From positions 868,001 to 932,000 of the forward strand of contig NC_018335.1 in the NCBI RefSeq assembly GCF_000234665.1: DNA of 64,000 bases, read 5' to 3'. The notes beneath the pieces were generated by a model that had not been told where the DNA came from, made no database searches, and was given only the letters and a program-made list of their open reading frames with translations. The position numbers were made by a program, and so were the translations under genes. This document shows, piece after piece, positions 21,492-33,465 of this stretch. Numbering within the stretch: the first letter of the stretch is position 1; each line of letters starts with the position of its first letter. Origin of the DNA: Leishmania mexicana MHOM/GT/2001/U1103 (taxonomy: Eukaryota > Euglenozoa > Kinetoplastea > Trypanosomatida > Trypanosomatidae).

Positions 21492-23182
21492 GCTCGGAAA
21501 CGCACGGCGCTGCTATGCCGCGCAGACAAGCTCTGACCCACCTCCACACACACTATCGGGGTTGGGGAGTGGATGGGGAGGGTGGTATGAAAAGGAAGAG
21601 GGGAGGGGGGTGGGCAGAAAAAGGAGCGTGCGACCACGATCGCGAGAGCGCGAGTGTATTGCTGCAGAGTCGCTTGGCCAAATAGACGTGAGGGAGAGAG
21701 AGAGCGACGAGCACACACACACACACACAAAAGGGGAGGAAGGGGGAGGGGATTAAAATGACGTGAAGGCGCCACCGCAGCAGCGTACAGGCGATATAGA
21801 GGTCCACACGCAGGGAGAGCAGAAACACACGCGCACGGCTGACAGACACTGCAGGGAAAGATGAACAACGAAAAGAGAGACGAGTGAAGGATGGGCAGGC
21901 TGCGGAGAAAAGACACACACGCACACACACGCACACACGCACACACACGCACACACACGCACACACACACACACGCACGCACACAGCGACAAGAATGGCA
22001 AGGGGATACGAGATGACAACTCCAGATGGAAAAAAGAGCGCAGGCTCACAAAGCGGTGACAAGCGCATGCAAAGTTAGCAACACAAACAATAGTACAAGT
22101 CAAGGAAAGAACGAGAGCGACACAAGCAAGGATGGCGTGCTGCAATGGTGGGACACGCTACCCAAAGTCCGGCAGGGTCAACCACGTCGTACGAAACAGT
22201 TCGAGGTTGAACAGCGCACTGCAGCCGATCCCCCTACGCGAAACGGCGCAGCCACCTGCAGCTGTGCTTGCTTTCTGCCTCTTCTCGATCCCTCACCTAG
22301 AGAGACGATCCACCGAAGCGCCTTTGCCTCTGGCACCGTTTTCGTTTTCCCCCCTCTCCAAGGCACGGATGAGAGCGGCCAGGCGAGGAAGGTTTTCTTT
22401 TGTATTCGTTCCTTCTAGCCTGTTGTGTGCCCGGTGGGAAACGTGGAAGCGTGTGTCAGTGCGCAGACCCTCCAGTGCAGAGGGAAGAGAGAGGAGGAGG
22501 GAACGCTGTAGGCGTGTCCCTCTGCACACGCACGTGAGCACGAGAGATGGACTGCTTCTCCGTAGGCGTGAAAGGAGCGATGGAAAGCGAGTGAGAAAAA
22601 AAATGGGTGTGGGGGGATCCTGCACAGGTTACGAAGTGCACATGCGCATACGCCACGGACGGCGCAGAGAGAGAGGGAGAGAGAGAGAGTTGTGCGGGAA
22701 AGTGAGGAGACAGAGAGGTGTAAAAAAAGGTATTCAGGACGGGTTTGTTGTTGTGTGAGAGGCTCGGCTCATTCTATCGTGGAAAGCGTCCCCCTTTTCA
22801 GCCACTCATGCACACGGTGCTGTGACCGTTTTCCCCTATTTCTTTTTTTTCCACGTGTTTGCTCCTCTCCCTTCCTCACGAGTTCATGTGGATGTCACCC
22901 ACACAGAGCCGCACAAGCATGCACACACACACACATGCACGCAGAGGGAGAGAGAAGCGCACACGGGCACAGACACACGTGCCTGCGAGAGTGCAGCGGA
23001 TTTTGTGAATGGCTGCCCTTTCGCTTGTGCCTGCTCTTCTGTTTGTTTGTTTGTTTTATGAAGAGAGTGGCGGTGACGATTTGGCAACCAAAGAGCACGC
23101 GCATGCGCACCGGTGTCGCTTCTTCCTCCCTTGTCCACAGCTGCCCTTCCTGCCATGGCACCGCGCTTTCCGGAGGCAGCAC
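21492..23182. other. Intergenic region, 1.7 kb
   Basis: Between the 284-residue gene and the repeat-protein gene. It contains a long CA-rich tract with regular CGCACACA interruptions (about 21910-21986) and a GA tract at about 22668-22691. No gene seen; the plus ORF at 22132-22758 has no recognisable features. Confidence 0.5.
21910..21986. repeat. Interrupted CA/CGCA tract
   Basis: CA repeats broken every 6-10 bases by CG, about 75 bp. Confidence 0.9.
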
Positions 23183-24037
23183 TCATGCGGGGTACATATT
23201 GTGCTTATATCGCGCATCCGGCTTCTGCAGAGGGTGAATCGCCACATCTTCCACCATTTGCGTGAACTTGCCACTTGGATACTTGCCAGAGGGCTGCGCG
23301 AGCTTCACTGGCATGGAGGGGCCGCGCAGGTGTGGCAGGGCGTAGTATCGCTCCATTTCTGGTGTGCGCAGAATGCCGCGCTCGTGCTGCTGGTTGCGGT
23401 AGGACTTGCGCGCGTTCTGGGCAACAATGTCGCGCGAGACCAGCTCCAGGTGCTGCAGCACACCCAGTGGGATAACGTTCATGCCAGCGCTGTGCCACCA
23501 CGTGTACAGCGCCTCTCTCCTGGACGCCGCGTCGGCGATGGTGCGGAGGCTGGAGCTCTGTTCAATGCGCTCCAGGTACGACTGCAGATCCTCACGCGAC
23601 CAGCATCGAGCCGTGTATTGATAAATGAACGGGGCTGTGTAGGAGAGCGGAAAGTGCGACGGCGTCTCGTACGCCTGACCGACCTCAGCATAGTAATCCC
23701 ATTCCGGTGTTCCATTGTTTGCCGCGGTGCTCGAGGCTGACACGGTGCGGCGGCAAACACTGTCCTGGTGAAAGCGAACCGGGTCGTCGGTCCACCGAGC
23801 CCAGGGCCAGTGCCTATAATGGTTGCGGTTGCGCATGCGGTTGTGCCACTCGACGCCGCTGCGGGGGTCCCAGGTGTTTCCGTACTCCTCCGGCACCTTG
23901 TGCGCAAGCGGCGACCGTACATGTGCGTTTTTGGGAGCCAGGTAGCGGGCCTTTCGACGACGATGGGCGTACACCATGACGCGATTCATGTACCCCTTGG
24001 CCGTGGAGGCCCATGAGACGTGGGTGGTGCGCAGCAT
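23183..24037 (-). CDS. Conserved-looking hypothetical protein, probably mitochondrial
   Basis: Predicted 284 residues, ATG at 24037, TGA at 23183. I cannot assign a family. The first 30 residues (MLRTTHVSWASTAKGYMNRV, then HRRRKARYL) are basic, hydroxylated and without acidic residues, like a mitochondrial targeting sequence. The rest is rich in aromatic and basic residues (HYRHWPWARWTDDP, SYTAPFIYQYTARCW, EALYTWWHSAGMNVIP) with no membrane segment, a composition common among kinetoplastid mitochondrial ribosome proteins. That role is a guess from composition only. Codon use is GC3-rich, like its neighbours, and the frame is uninterrupted. Confidence 0.7.
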   Translation of the reverse strand: MLRTTHVSWASTAKGYMNRVMVYAHRRRKARYLAPKNAHVRSPLAHKVPEEYGNTWDPRSGVEWHNRMRNRNHYRHWPWARWTDDPVRFHQDSVCRRTVSASSTAANNGTPEWDYYAEVGQAYETPSHFPLSYTAPFIYQYTARCWSREDLQSYLERIEQSSSLRTIADAASRREALYTWWHSAGMNVIPLGVLQHLELVSRDIVAQNARKSYRNQQHERGILRTPEMERYYALPHLRGPSMPVKLAQPSGKYPSGKFTQMVEDVAIHPLQKPDARYKHNMYPA

Positions 24038-26514
24038 TGTGACTCTTGCTCACCGTCCGCTGCAGTAGAGACTTGACCACTGGGAAGAAAAAAAGAAAAG
24101 AAAACCGACGCACAAGCGTTCACCGACAAGCACGCACGAGAGTGCCGCGCTGCCAGGGGTAGCGGAAAGGAGAAACACGAGAAGAGTCACCGATGGGGGG
24201 GGAGTAAAGAATGATGTAACGAACAGAGCATGTCCGGCGCCCTCAGGTCGGAGGCGAGCGATCAGCCGTTAAAATCAGTTTCATAGGGACAGGCGGGCGT
24301 GGAGTTTGGGAGGGAGGAGGCATGAGGAAAACAAAAGACACGGACGATCGTTGCAAGGAGCATCACCGTTGCTGCCGCGTGCCTCATGCAAAAGGTCCTG
24401 ACACAACCCCAGGGGACCGAGGTGTGCATGACCTGGCCATCGAAAGACAGTAACTCCCGTCCTGTCGCTGTGTCCGCGACGTCGGCGATTCACCGTCTCC
24501 CTTTTGCTCTGCCCCCCCCCTCAACAAGCCATCTTGTCCGGTGCGCAGGAGCACGTCAGCGCACAACCACAAACGCACGCCGTCTACCGCGCCCATGACA
24601 CGGTACTTTCGCCCATACTCGGTTCACGCCCGTTTTCGTTCCCGTGCACACTTTCTGATGGTCGATATCCGCACAAGAGTTGAAAGAAGGGAAACACAAT
24701 CTTTAGAAGCAGAGTGGCAGAGCAGGCTGAGGGCCGCACGAGAAGTCGCTCGCTTGCCTCCATCATCGACAACCAGCAGAGTAGGGAAGAGTGGACGGGG
24801 TGGGAAGGGGGGAGGGCCATGAGGAAATTGGCGCAGCCGCTCTCACCTTCTCTCCCCTCTCCACCCACGCCCTTTATCTTCAGTCGACGCTGCGATCAGG
24901 CCAGAAGACAAGCCACCAACTCCTCCGCTATCGACCGCACCACATACACAACAGTATATGAGTACTTCCCTTTCCTTTGCCAGCGTGCGTAATAGAGATG
25001 GACAGAGCGAGAGAGTGAGTTGCGCTGAAGTCTTTAGCGAGTCCGCATATTCGTCCCAGCCCATTCGGCTGCTGGAGTGTGTGCAGCTGCGCCACTGACA
25101 CCGAAGCCATGTCGGCGGGAATAGAGTGCGCTCTCTTGTACAGGAGCACGGATGCGCGTATACGATGTGTTTGCTTGTACCGGCGAGGGTTCGATGTCAC
25201 CTGCCCTTCGATCTTCCTGTCCCACCGGGTGGAGACGTGAAGGGGAAGATCAAGATGGGAGGCGGGACATACTATGAAGACACAGACCGTAGAAATGACG
25301 AGCGAGAAGGCACCATAAGCTCCGCGGGGCCCATGCGCAGCAAAGACGGAAACTGGACGCAGCACTGGCAAGTGGGGGAGGGGGGGGGCACAAAGTCACG
25401 GCCTCCCCTGGACAAGTACACGTCCATCCTCTGATTGCGACGCACCGTCAAGTCTCCGGATAAGTGGTCAAAGGCCAATGAAAAGAACACAGTGCAGGAG
25501 CGACGACACCTGCTCTGGGCAAGTGCAGGCGCAGGGGAAGGGGGGCTGGAGCGCTCACGCGCCTGCTTAGGAAGGAGAGAAGAGCACAAGAAAACGTAAG
25601 CAGAGAGCGGAGTTTGTGGCCAGCAGTCATGGTCCGAGGGAAGAAATTCGCCACGCAGGCAGCTGTCTCGTACCAAACATATACGTGGGCGGACAAGGTA
25701 CAGGCACGTTGCGCGCTGGCAGGCACACAGAGGCACGCGAAAATAAATAAATAAAAAGTAGCCGTGTCCGCGAAAAGGAAATGTAGTCGTGTCAGGGGAG
25801 GCGCAGATTCACACAGAGGAAGGGAGGGACAGAGAGCGCGAGGAGGAGAAATTAGGAAAGTACGGAGGCGAAAAAGAGTGGAAAAAGGCGTGAATGCACA
25901 CATGCACGCGCGTGCATGTGTGGAGGAGGAGGAGGAGGAGGAGGAGGAAGAGGGAGAGCTCACCGCAAAAAAGCAAGAGCGAGGAAAGGGTGATACGAGT
26001 AACTCGAGAGAGAAGTCGCAGCTGCAGGGATCGCCGAAGGACAAGATGCAGACAGAGACACAGAGCAACGCGGCCTGTCAAAGAAAAAAAATACAAAAGA
26101 AACGCGCCTGTGTCCCCTCTTGTGTACCTGCGCCTGTGTGGGTGGTGAGCGGTGCGTCGTTGTCCTGTCCGCCCTAGCGTGTGTTTCCTCTTCAGCACGA
26201 CCGCACCACCCACGAAAAAGTCAACGAACAGACACGCATCACACAGGCACAGCTCACTCGCCTCCGCTGCACCACGGCTCATGACGCGGAAAGTAATAGA
26301 AAAAGATGTGTGTGCAATGGCATGAGAGAGCACAAGTGGGAAGCGAGGTGAAGGAGGGGGAGGGCGCACGAGAGAGAAAAAGGAACGTTTAACAAAGTGC
26401 TTGTCGCGTTGACACATACACACCCACACTGACAGCGAGCAACAACAACGGCAGCAGTCACGTCACCATCTCCCGCTGCCGCATCGCGCAGCTTCTCTCC
26501 TTCTCCTTTGTAGA
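24038..26514. other. Intergenic region, 2.5 kb
   Basis: Contains a GGA trinucleotide tract (about 25922-25949) and purine-rich plus-strand DNA. It is downstream of the lipid-phosphatase pseudogene and upstream of the 284-residue gene. No gene seen. Confidence 0.5.
25922..25949. repeat. GGA trinucleotide tract
   Basis: (GGA)n, about nine units. Confidence 0.9.
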
Positions 26515-28379
26515 TCACTCTGGCAACGGTGGTAATGGCCCCGAATAATGCGCTGCAGGGCCGGTAAGCTTCTGGCCAACCCCAAACACTTCCCTCAAGA
26601 GCACCTGGCACACAAATGTGGAGACGAAGCCCATGACGGCGTAGGAAACGGTGCGCCTGTGTACATCCCAAAGCCATCAGTGTTGGTGAGTGCGGAGCGA
26701 CCAGACTTGCTGACTGTTCAAGTACCTGTCCAGCTCCTCGGCCGTTTCTATGTTGCTACGTGAATTTGGCGCGCGCCTACCGCCAACGGTGGCTTGCCCG
26801 TCATTGACAGAACCGTCGTGGAAGCTGTGGCCTTGCATCAGGAGAGAATTGTTGGCGGTGATGGGGATGCAGGGGCGTGAGCCTCGCTTGTTGCCAAGCG
26901 TGGTGAGTCCAACCACCTTCGCCATGGCCAAATAGGGCTGCTGAAGCGACTTGGGCAACCGTGCTGCGCACTCGCCAGACAACAACTTGAAGACCGCCTT
27001 CAGTGCAACACCGGCAATGAGCGACGACAGCTCCCTGCTGGCAAAGGCAATGACCATGCAGACGACCCACTGCATCAGAAAGCTGAAGGAGAGCACTACG
27101 TCGAGCATGTGGTCAGGTTGCGGGCGTGCCGCCAGGGTACCGTAGATAGCGTAGAATTTCCAGAGGCCGATCGTAGAGCCCATCACCGCACCAGTGAAGC
27201 GCAGGCTATCAATGTAGCATTGACACGGGTCACGGGGGTGGCATGGGCCACGGAGAGCAGGTGCACGGTGACGTACAAAAGCAGGTACGCCCACCATAGC
27301 GTGTCGGCGCGCTGCAGGATGCTGACCTTTCACCGATCGAGGAAAGTGACGTGGGCGAAAACAGTAAGGAGGGCCACCACACCGCCACCAATCAGGTCAC
27401 CGACCCAGTGCATGCCCAGGTAGATGCGCGAGAAACTGACGTGCGCGAAAAAGCAAACGGCCGCCAGCCAGCACAGGAAGGCGTGATCAGGGAAGACGTG
27501 CACCAGTTTGCAGTACAGCAAGAAGAAGAAGGCACCGCTTTGGCAGCAGTGGGTGCTTGGGAAGCCGTACTCGTTGTCGTGGGTGTCGCGCTTGCCGTGC
27601 AGCTGCAGCGGTGGACATGGCGGACGTGGGCAGCAGAAAGCGTCCTTCATGACGCCGGTCACATACTGCCCCATCCATAGCATCGACGCGATTCGCACAC
27701 TGCTGACCGGCACACCGAGCCAGACCGTCGTCTGAAGGAACAGAATGAAGAATTCAGCCTCGCCAGCGAAACTCCACAGCTGGAAATATCGTACGAGCAG
27801 CGGCTGCAGTGGGCCGCCTATGCGTTGCACCTTCTCGATCCACCGCACCTGCTCCTCGTTACAGAAGCAGGAGATGTACCACTCGCGAAACGCAACCGTC
27901 CGCTGCGGGCGGCGCCACTGAACGAGATTTCCGCGCACCGTGAGTGTCAACGCCACCCCGTCGCTTGAAACTGCCGCCGGCGCCCCGACCGTCATGGGAG
28001 CCTTGTTTGTCGACTCGAGGGTGCGGCCGACTCGGGAAGCATCTGTGCCGAGGGTATCTGCGTTTTCCGCGCAGCCTGACGGGTTACTCACCCCCTCTCT
28101 ACCGAGGCCTTCCAGCATGATTCCCAGTGAGATTGGCCTCGATTTACCACTAGCAGTGCCATCGGCAGCTGCGTCGCCGCCGCCGCCCGGGTAAGGTCTG
28201 CCACTGCTGTCCATGTTACACAGCGCAACGCCTTCGCGAGCAGCGCCACTGCGGGTCGATGCCAGCTTCGCCAACGGTGGCGATGCCACCGGCGTGAAGT
28301 CCTGAGCGAAGGAGGTGCCAACAAAGTGGCTGATAGGCATTGATGTTCCGACGAACATTTGGTGTGTGGCTGTTGGCAT
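26515..28379 (-). pseudogene. Sphingosine-1-phosphate phosphatase-like gene (PAP2 family), interrupted
   Basis: The 5' part starts at ATG 28379 and encodes the whole PAP2 active site in order: K-x6-RP (KDAFCCPRP), PSTH in EYGFPSTHCCQ, and SR-x5-H-x3-D (SRIYLGMHWVGD). This arrangement with its membrane segments fits the LCB3/SPP group that dephosphorylates sphingoid base phosphates in the ER. The frame stops at a TGA at 27330-27332 just after the third motif. Coding-like sequence continues in the same frame beyond the stop (ADTLWWAYLLLYVTVHLLSV), then moves to another frame at a run of five G (27234-27238), continuing as DPCQCYIDSLRFTGAVMG and further membrane segments. A second in-frame TGA lies at 26677-26679, after which another hydrophobic helix (VSYAVMGFVSTFVCQVLLRE) runs to the last stop at 26515. 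Three lesions suggest a pseudogene, but assembly error or real truncation after the active site is possible. Confidence 0.72.
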
Positions 28380-31150
28380 GACAACAACACAACGAGAGCC
28401 GGCCAGCACACACACACGCCCGCTACTCGGATGGCGAGAACGACGGAGAGCGATGCAAGTGGCGGAGAGTGAAAGGAAAATGGAGAAGTGTATGTGTATA
28501 TGTGTGTGTGTGGGTGGGTGGGTGCTCCCCGCGCTGCTCACAAAACGAGCTACACAAGAACACACAAAACAAAGAATGGACGATGAGAGAGAAGCACCGG
28601 AAGGGAAAGTAGCAGGTTACCCGCAACAACTCGAACAGCTGCAGAGAGCGGTGAGATGCCGAGCGCCGAGAGACAACGGGAGAGGGAGAGGGAGAGAGAG
28701 ACGGAAGGCGAGATTCGAAAAAGATAAGTAAAAAGTGTGCGAAGAAGGATGAGTGGGTGGGTGGGAGGTCGACCCTTTTAGCAAACCCGCGACGATAAGA
28801 GGCAGGGTTGGTGAATAGAAAAACGACACGCCAAGTGAAAAGCAGGACACACACATAGATAGACACACACAGGCACAGACAGAGTAAGAAGAAAGGGGAG
28901 AGAGAGGGAGGGGGCGAAGGGTGTGTGCGCGGAGGTGAGAGTGTGAGCAGCGAAATGGCGCAAGGACAGACGAAAAGAAGGGGAGGGGAGGGAGGGAGAG
29001 CAAAGACAAGAAGCACGTGAGACAGACGCACGGAAAAGTACGGTGGGCGAGCGGAAGGGCGACGACGGGCACAGAGAAGGAGAGGAAGGGGCGCGGTGTT
29101 GCAGGCGTGGCACACAAGCACCCGAATCAACGACGACGAGGAGGATACAATGAAAACGGGAGCGAACAGAGTTGAAAGCCACACAAGGACACACCGAGAT
29201 ACAGACAGGGGAAAGCGATGTGCAGCGCAGAAAGTTTGTGCCCAAAGGTATCGGCAAAGCGCAGCACAGACCAAGAGAGCGGAGTGGTGGGTGTGTGTGC
29301 GATGAGCCAATAAGCCCCTCTGCTTCCTGTGCTCACCCAACCAAAATTTCGCAGCTCAAATTCGTCGGCTCGCAAAAGTGCCGCAAGCTGACCAAGACGG
29401 AGAGGACGTTGCTCTGTATAGAGAGGGGGAGGACAAAGGTGGACACACGGCACGCTACAATCAACGCTGTGCTCAGGCCGTGCGTATCCCGACCGTTGCC
29501 ATCGAAGAACGTTGGGCAACAATACAGGTGGGGTATGTGGGAGAGCGCCGCCTCAACCGAGAGAGAGAATAGCAAGACTGATGCCGCACTTCTGCTTTGT
29601 GAGCGAGTGAGGGGGTTATACGAAAGGAGTGAAGGTCTAGAAGAGGGTGGGCTATGTCGTACAATGTCGTCGCTCTCAAGGACACTCGCCTGCACACACT
29701 CGCAACCAAATTTACCCCCGCCTTCCCAGCACCGTGTCCAACAACAAACGCGTGTGGGAGTGTGTTGGCGGGCAAAAGGAGAGGAGAAGGGAGGACGCAG
29801 AGAGAGAGGGTCGTGAGAAAAGAGCGTACGCCGCGAATCACAGCCAGCTCAGGCAACAGCAAAGAAACAGTGGCGGAGGACGGTGGGGGAGGAAGACAAA
29901 CACCGCACAAGAAGCATGAGGATCAAACAGAAGACGCGAAAAAATGCAAAGGAAGAGGCGTGCGCACGGATACATGAGGGTGATACTTCGGCCTCGTTTC
30001 CTTGCCGAGCGGTTGCGATGGTAGCAGTGGCGTCCACACCGCACCTCGTGCAGTACGTCTATGTGGGCGTACGCGAGGGAAGATGCGAATTAGCACACCT
30101 CTATCTTGCTATAACGAACGCGCATGAAAAGGGCGCACACCCTGCCGCCCATAGGGAAAGAGGAGGGCGGGGCGGGGAGAGTTGAGTGCGTTGACACGCC
30201 CGAGGCACGTGAAGCCATTGGAAAAGTCGTCAAACGACCAAAGACAACGACACCCAACGAGGGACAAAGAAAAATAAATAAACACGAGAAAAAAAGGACA
30301 GGAGAGGTGAAGAAAAGAATTGAGAAGGCATGTCGAGATGGAGAGGTGGTAGTTGCTCCACTTCCGCAGAACCGTCTGCTGCGCCACGGGCCATGATGAC
30401 GCGGTATGGCGCATGCCACTTCCTCTCCGCAGGGACGAATGCCTCCGTAGTGCGGCTCGTCCATCAAAGGGAAGGAGGAGGCGCAAAAAAGAAATGGCGC
30501 AGTAGCTCCCTCGACACGCAGATGCCGCTGCACGCCAAGTCTCCCCGATGGAGTGGTCAAGATGATGGACCGAGGGCCGAAGCCCGAAGGACTCTCTACA
30601 CCCCTGCCTCCGATGCACGTTTTTCTGTTTCGTATGTGTGATCGAGTACTGCGCACATGGAAACAGCGAAGAAGCACGGATAGCAGAAGAAAACACCAAG
30701 CAGAAGTCGTCCCGAGTGGCAGCCTGGAGAAGCGACACCAAGGGATCAAAAACAGCGGTACCGTCACACACTCGCAGCGCGCGAGGGGGAAGGGGGTGGG
30801 GCATGGCACAGCAGACCAACAACTGAACGTGCAGGAGGGCAGAGCACCCCCTCCCCCTCCTCGCCCCCCCCTTCTCAACTAGCCAGGCAATTTCGTGGTA
30901 TTATCTCTGAAGACGGTAGCAAATGACGGCAAATGGAGGAAGGCGCACGAGAAACCGAAGGGGGGGTGCAACAGTACACACAAACAGGGAGCAAAAAGCT
31001 CCAAAAGACGAAAAACAAATGAAAAGGGCCATATCACCGAATCTTTCGCACAACGCCGCGTATCGCTCGCCGGCCCCACACCTCCACACCTCTGACCAAC
31101 TTGAACGTTCTTTTTTATATTTTTTCGCGGCCCCTCCCCTCTCTCACGCC
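28380..31150. other. Intergenic region, 2.8 kb
   Basis: Purine-rich on the plus strand (28560-29080), with scattered CA repeats. The minus ORFs (for example 28423-29340 and 30090-30878) are low-complexity translations without motifs. No gene seen. Confidence 0.5.
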
Positions 31151-32512
31151 TCATTGCTTATGCGACGTCCCGCGCGTCCATGTCCACACTGTGCGTCGGC
31201 CCGATCCACCGCTGCCGTTGGGCCGAGCCTCAGCAGACCGCGGCGACAGCAAGTCTACCGGGGCAACAAGGCGGTCACGATTGTTCGTGTACGCGGGTGG
31301 AAACACAGCGGCGACACTGGTGCCCTGTGGCGCACTGCAGGCGGAAACTCCCTTATCGCCATCTGTTCTCGCTGCTTTCCGGGGTGATGACTGGGTGGTG
31401 TTCGCAGCTTCGGAGGCGCGCGAGCGCTTTGCGCCAAGGGCTGCGGCCTCAGCAACGAGTGTCGCAGAGCGCGAGGCCACGCGCACGGTGAAGTGGCCGC
31501 TGCAGTGTTGTTTGCGCGGGAGTGACCCATTTCTCAGGTAAGCGTTCGAAGGGTGGTGGTCGCCATCGGCCGTTACGCTAGCAGGCGGTGGCACAACTGC
31601 AGCACTGCCGCGGACACAAGGTGGGCCCTCCGTCAGCCACATTTTTCTCGTGCCGCGATTCACGTTGGCGGCGGCCACGGCCGTCACCCGCTCGAAGCAG
31701 CACCCCGGTGCAAAGCCAATACGCTTCTTTTCACGGGGGGAACTTTGGCCATCAGCAGCGCCACGCACGCACACATCCGTCATGGATTTTGGTGGTGGCC
31801 CGTGAGGGATTTTCTCAGCGATAAGCGGAGGCATCACGCTGGTGGCCACTTTAGCGGCTGCACATTGCTCGTTGGAAAGTCTGCCGTCAAGAGGCTGCTC
31901 ACTTGAACTCCCCTCCGTCGTCGGTGCCACGGCAGATGAGACAGTGTGTGGGGCAGGCACCGCCGTCGCCCCCACCTCGATGCACCACGTCAGCTTTGTT
32001 CTCAGCAAGAGGAGCAGCTGATGCACAGCCGCAGCCGGCATGAGCGTCGCCTCACGGCGTGGCTCGACCCCCACAGCACTTAAGGAGCCTGAGCACGACT
32101 CATCTGCAGCAGAGGAAATAGGTGTGGAGTTGCTTCGTGCAACAGGCATGCCGGACAGCCTAGCATCCGTTGGCCCTTTCTCGACCGAGAGAACGTGGTC
32201 ATGGCACTTCCGCACAAAGGCCCGCCTCGCACAACGCAACTCCTGCGCCGCGTCAGCACTGGCCCGTGCAGCTCCCCTTGCGTGCGCCTCCGCAAGCCGG
32301 CGTTCGACATAGCCTTGCGTATGCTTTTCGGCGAGCTCCTCATGCCTCGCCTGCTCTTCGGCAATAAGTACTTCCTGGCAGTGCACCTCCTGCCGTAGCG
32401 CCTCGGTGCGCCGTTGCACCGCGCGGAGGTCGGCCTGTGTCCGTTGCTGCTCCTTTTGCAGAGCACACACAAGCTCGTACAGCTCCTCCGCGGAGCCGGG
32501 TTGACGCGCCAT
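31151..32512 (-). CDS. Hypothetical protein with N-terminal coiled coil
   Basis: Predicted 453 residues from the ATG at 32512 (MARQPGSAEELYELVCALQK); the open frame extends about 74 codons upstream but without a better ATG. Residues about 8-110 are a charged heptad-like helix (QKEQQRTQADLRAVQRRTEA and on through HARGAARASADAAQELRCAR). The remainder is Ser/Ala/Pro-rich and probably disordered. Two basic clusters near the C-terminus (AKRSRASEA and SPRKAARTDGDK) could be nuclear signals. I recognise no domain. The composition would suit a scaffold or chromatin-associated protein, but that is speculation. Confidence 0.7.
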   Translation of the reverse strand: MARQPGSAEELYELVCALQKEQQRTQADLRAVQRRTEALRQEVHCQEVLIAEEQARHEELAEKHTQGYVERRLAEAHARGAARASADAAQELRCARRAFVRKCHDHVLSVEKGPTDARLSGMPVARSNSTPISSAADESCSGSLSAVGVEPRREATLMPAAAVHQLLLLLRTKLTWCIEVGATAVPAPHTVSSAVAPTTEGSSSEQPLDGRLSNEQCAAAKVATSVMPPLIAEKIPHGPPPKSMTDVCVRGAADGQSSPREKKRIGFAPGCCFERVTAVAAANVNRGTRKMWLTEGPPCVRGSAAVVPPPASVTADGDHHPSNAYLRNGSLPRKQHCSGHFTVRVASRSATLVAEAAALGAKRSRASEAANTTQSSPRKAARTDGDKGVSACSAPQGTSVAAVFPPAYTNNRDRLVAPVDLLSPRSAEARPNGSGGSGRRTVWTWTRGTSHKQ

Positions 32513-33465
32513 GGCTTGCTGTGATGTGAAAGTCCGCAAAACAGGAAGAAGAAGAAACGAAAACGCCGACGTCGCTTGACTGGCGCTGTCGGCAGTGGCA
32601 CCATAATGGGAGCGAGCGAGATCAGCGCGTAGCCAGCGCGCGCAGCAGCCGCTGCATACACAAAAAAAAGGGCGACGGAGGCACTCCACCTCCAGCGCAC
32701 TGGCAGGAACGACCACACAGGCACAGACAGACACTTACAGCACCGAGCAAGAGAGAGAGAGAGACACGTTGCGGCTACCAAGTTGCACGGTGCTGTAAGT
32801 GTGTGTCCCGTCGAGGCGGGGGCCAAGGAGGAGAGGGAATACGGCACGACACGCAATCTGCAAAGCGTATGCCTTCACGTGTCTGTGTATACGTGTGCAG
32901 CATCAAGAGGAGCGAAAACAAAAAAAGAAGGGAGGGAGAGATGAGAGTGCACAAGCTGCCTGAACAAAGCCCGTCCCCTTCGAGGGGAAAGGACGAAGAG
33001 CGTGATGAGCGGCGCGACTCCTGAGGGCAGTGAACGCAGTAGGCGGCATCAATGGTGAGAACGGTGCGTCCCTGATCCCGCCACCCACGGCCTCCGCTCT
33101 CCACCCGCACCCTGCTCCCCGCATGTGTATGCGCTTTCGCAGCAGTGATCAGAGATCGTGGGATATGCAGGGAGAGGGCGTCGGAACAGCGCTGCCACGA
33201 CACTCCTCGCAAGACGCCGTGTGCTTCTTTTGCCGCGTGTCTGTGCGCGTGTGTGTGTGCCTGCGTTTTTTGTGTGTGCACAGGATACACCGCGGAGATC
33301 GCGCGCATTCTGCTCCTCTTCGTTGTATACTTCATTGAACGCTGTAGCACAATCGAGCCTTTGCCAGTAATGGTGATCACACATCAGCTTGCCATGGACG
33401 AGGACGAGTGAGAGTGTGGCGAGTTGCTTTCCCATCGCACCCTCCCCTCCCCCCTTTCATGGTCT
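32513..33465. other. Intergenic region, 0.95 kb
   Basis: Short spacer between the 1227-residue gene and the coiled-coil gene. A GA run at 32750-32762 gives a CT tract in the transcript that could serve trans-splicing of the coiled-coil gene. No gene seen. Confidence 0.5.

Noticed and set aside
21910..21986. CA/CGCA repeat considered as a CRISPR-like or telomeric array
   Set aside because: Plain dinucleotide repeat with irregular interruptions; no spacers and no TTAGGG units.
27330..27332. TGA in the lipid phosphatase gene as selenocysteine or reassigned Trp
   Set aside because: No such protein is a known selenoprotein, a frameshift is also present, and TGA is used as an ordinary stop by neighbouring genes.
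28423..29340. Minus-strand 305-codon ORF
   Set aside because: Ser/Leu/Phe/Cys-rich translation of pyrimidine tracts; no domain or credible start.
30090..30878. Minus-strand 262-codon ORF
   Set aside because: No recognisable domain and two competing minus frames of similar length, typical of noncoding GC-rich DNA.
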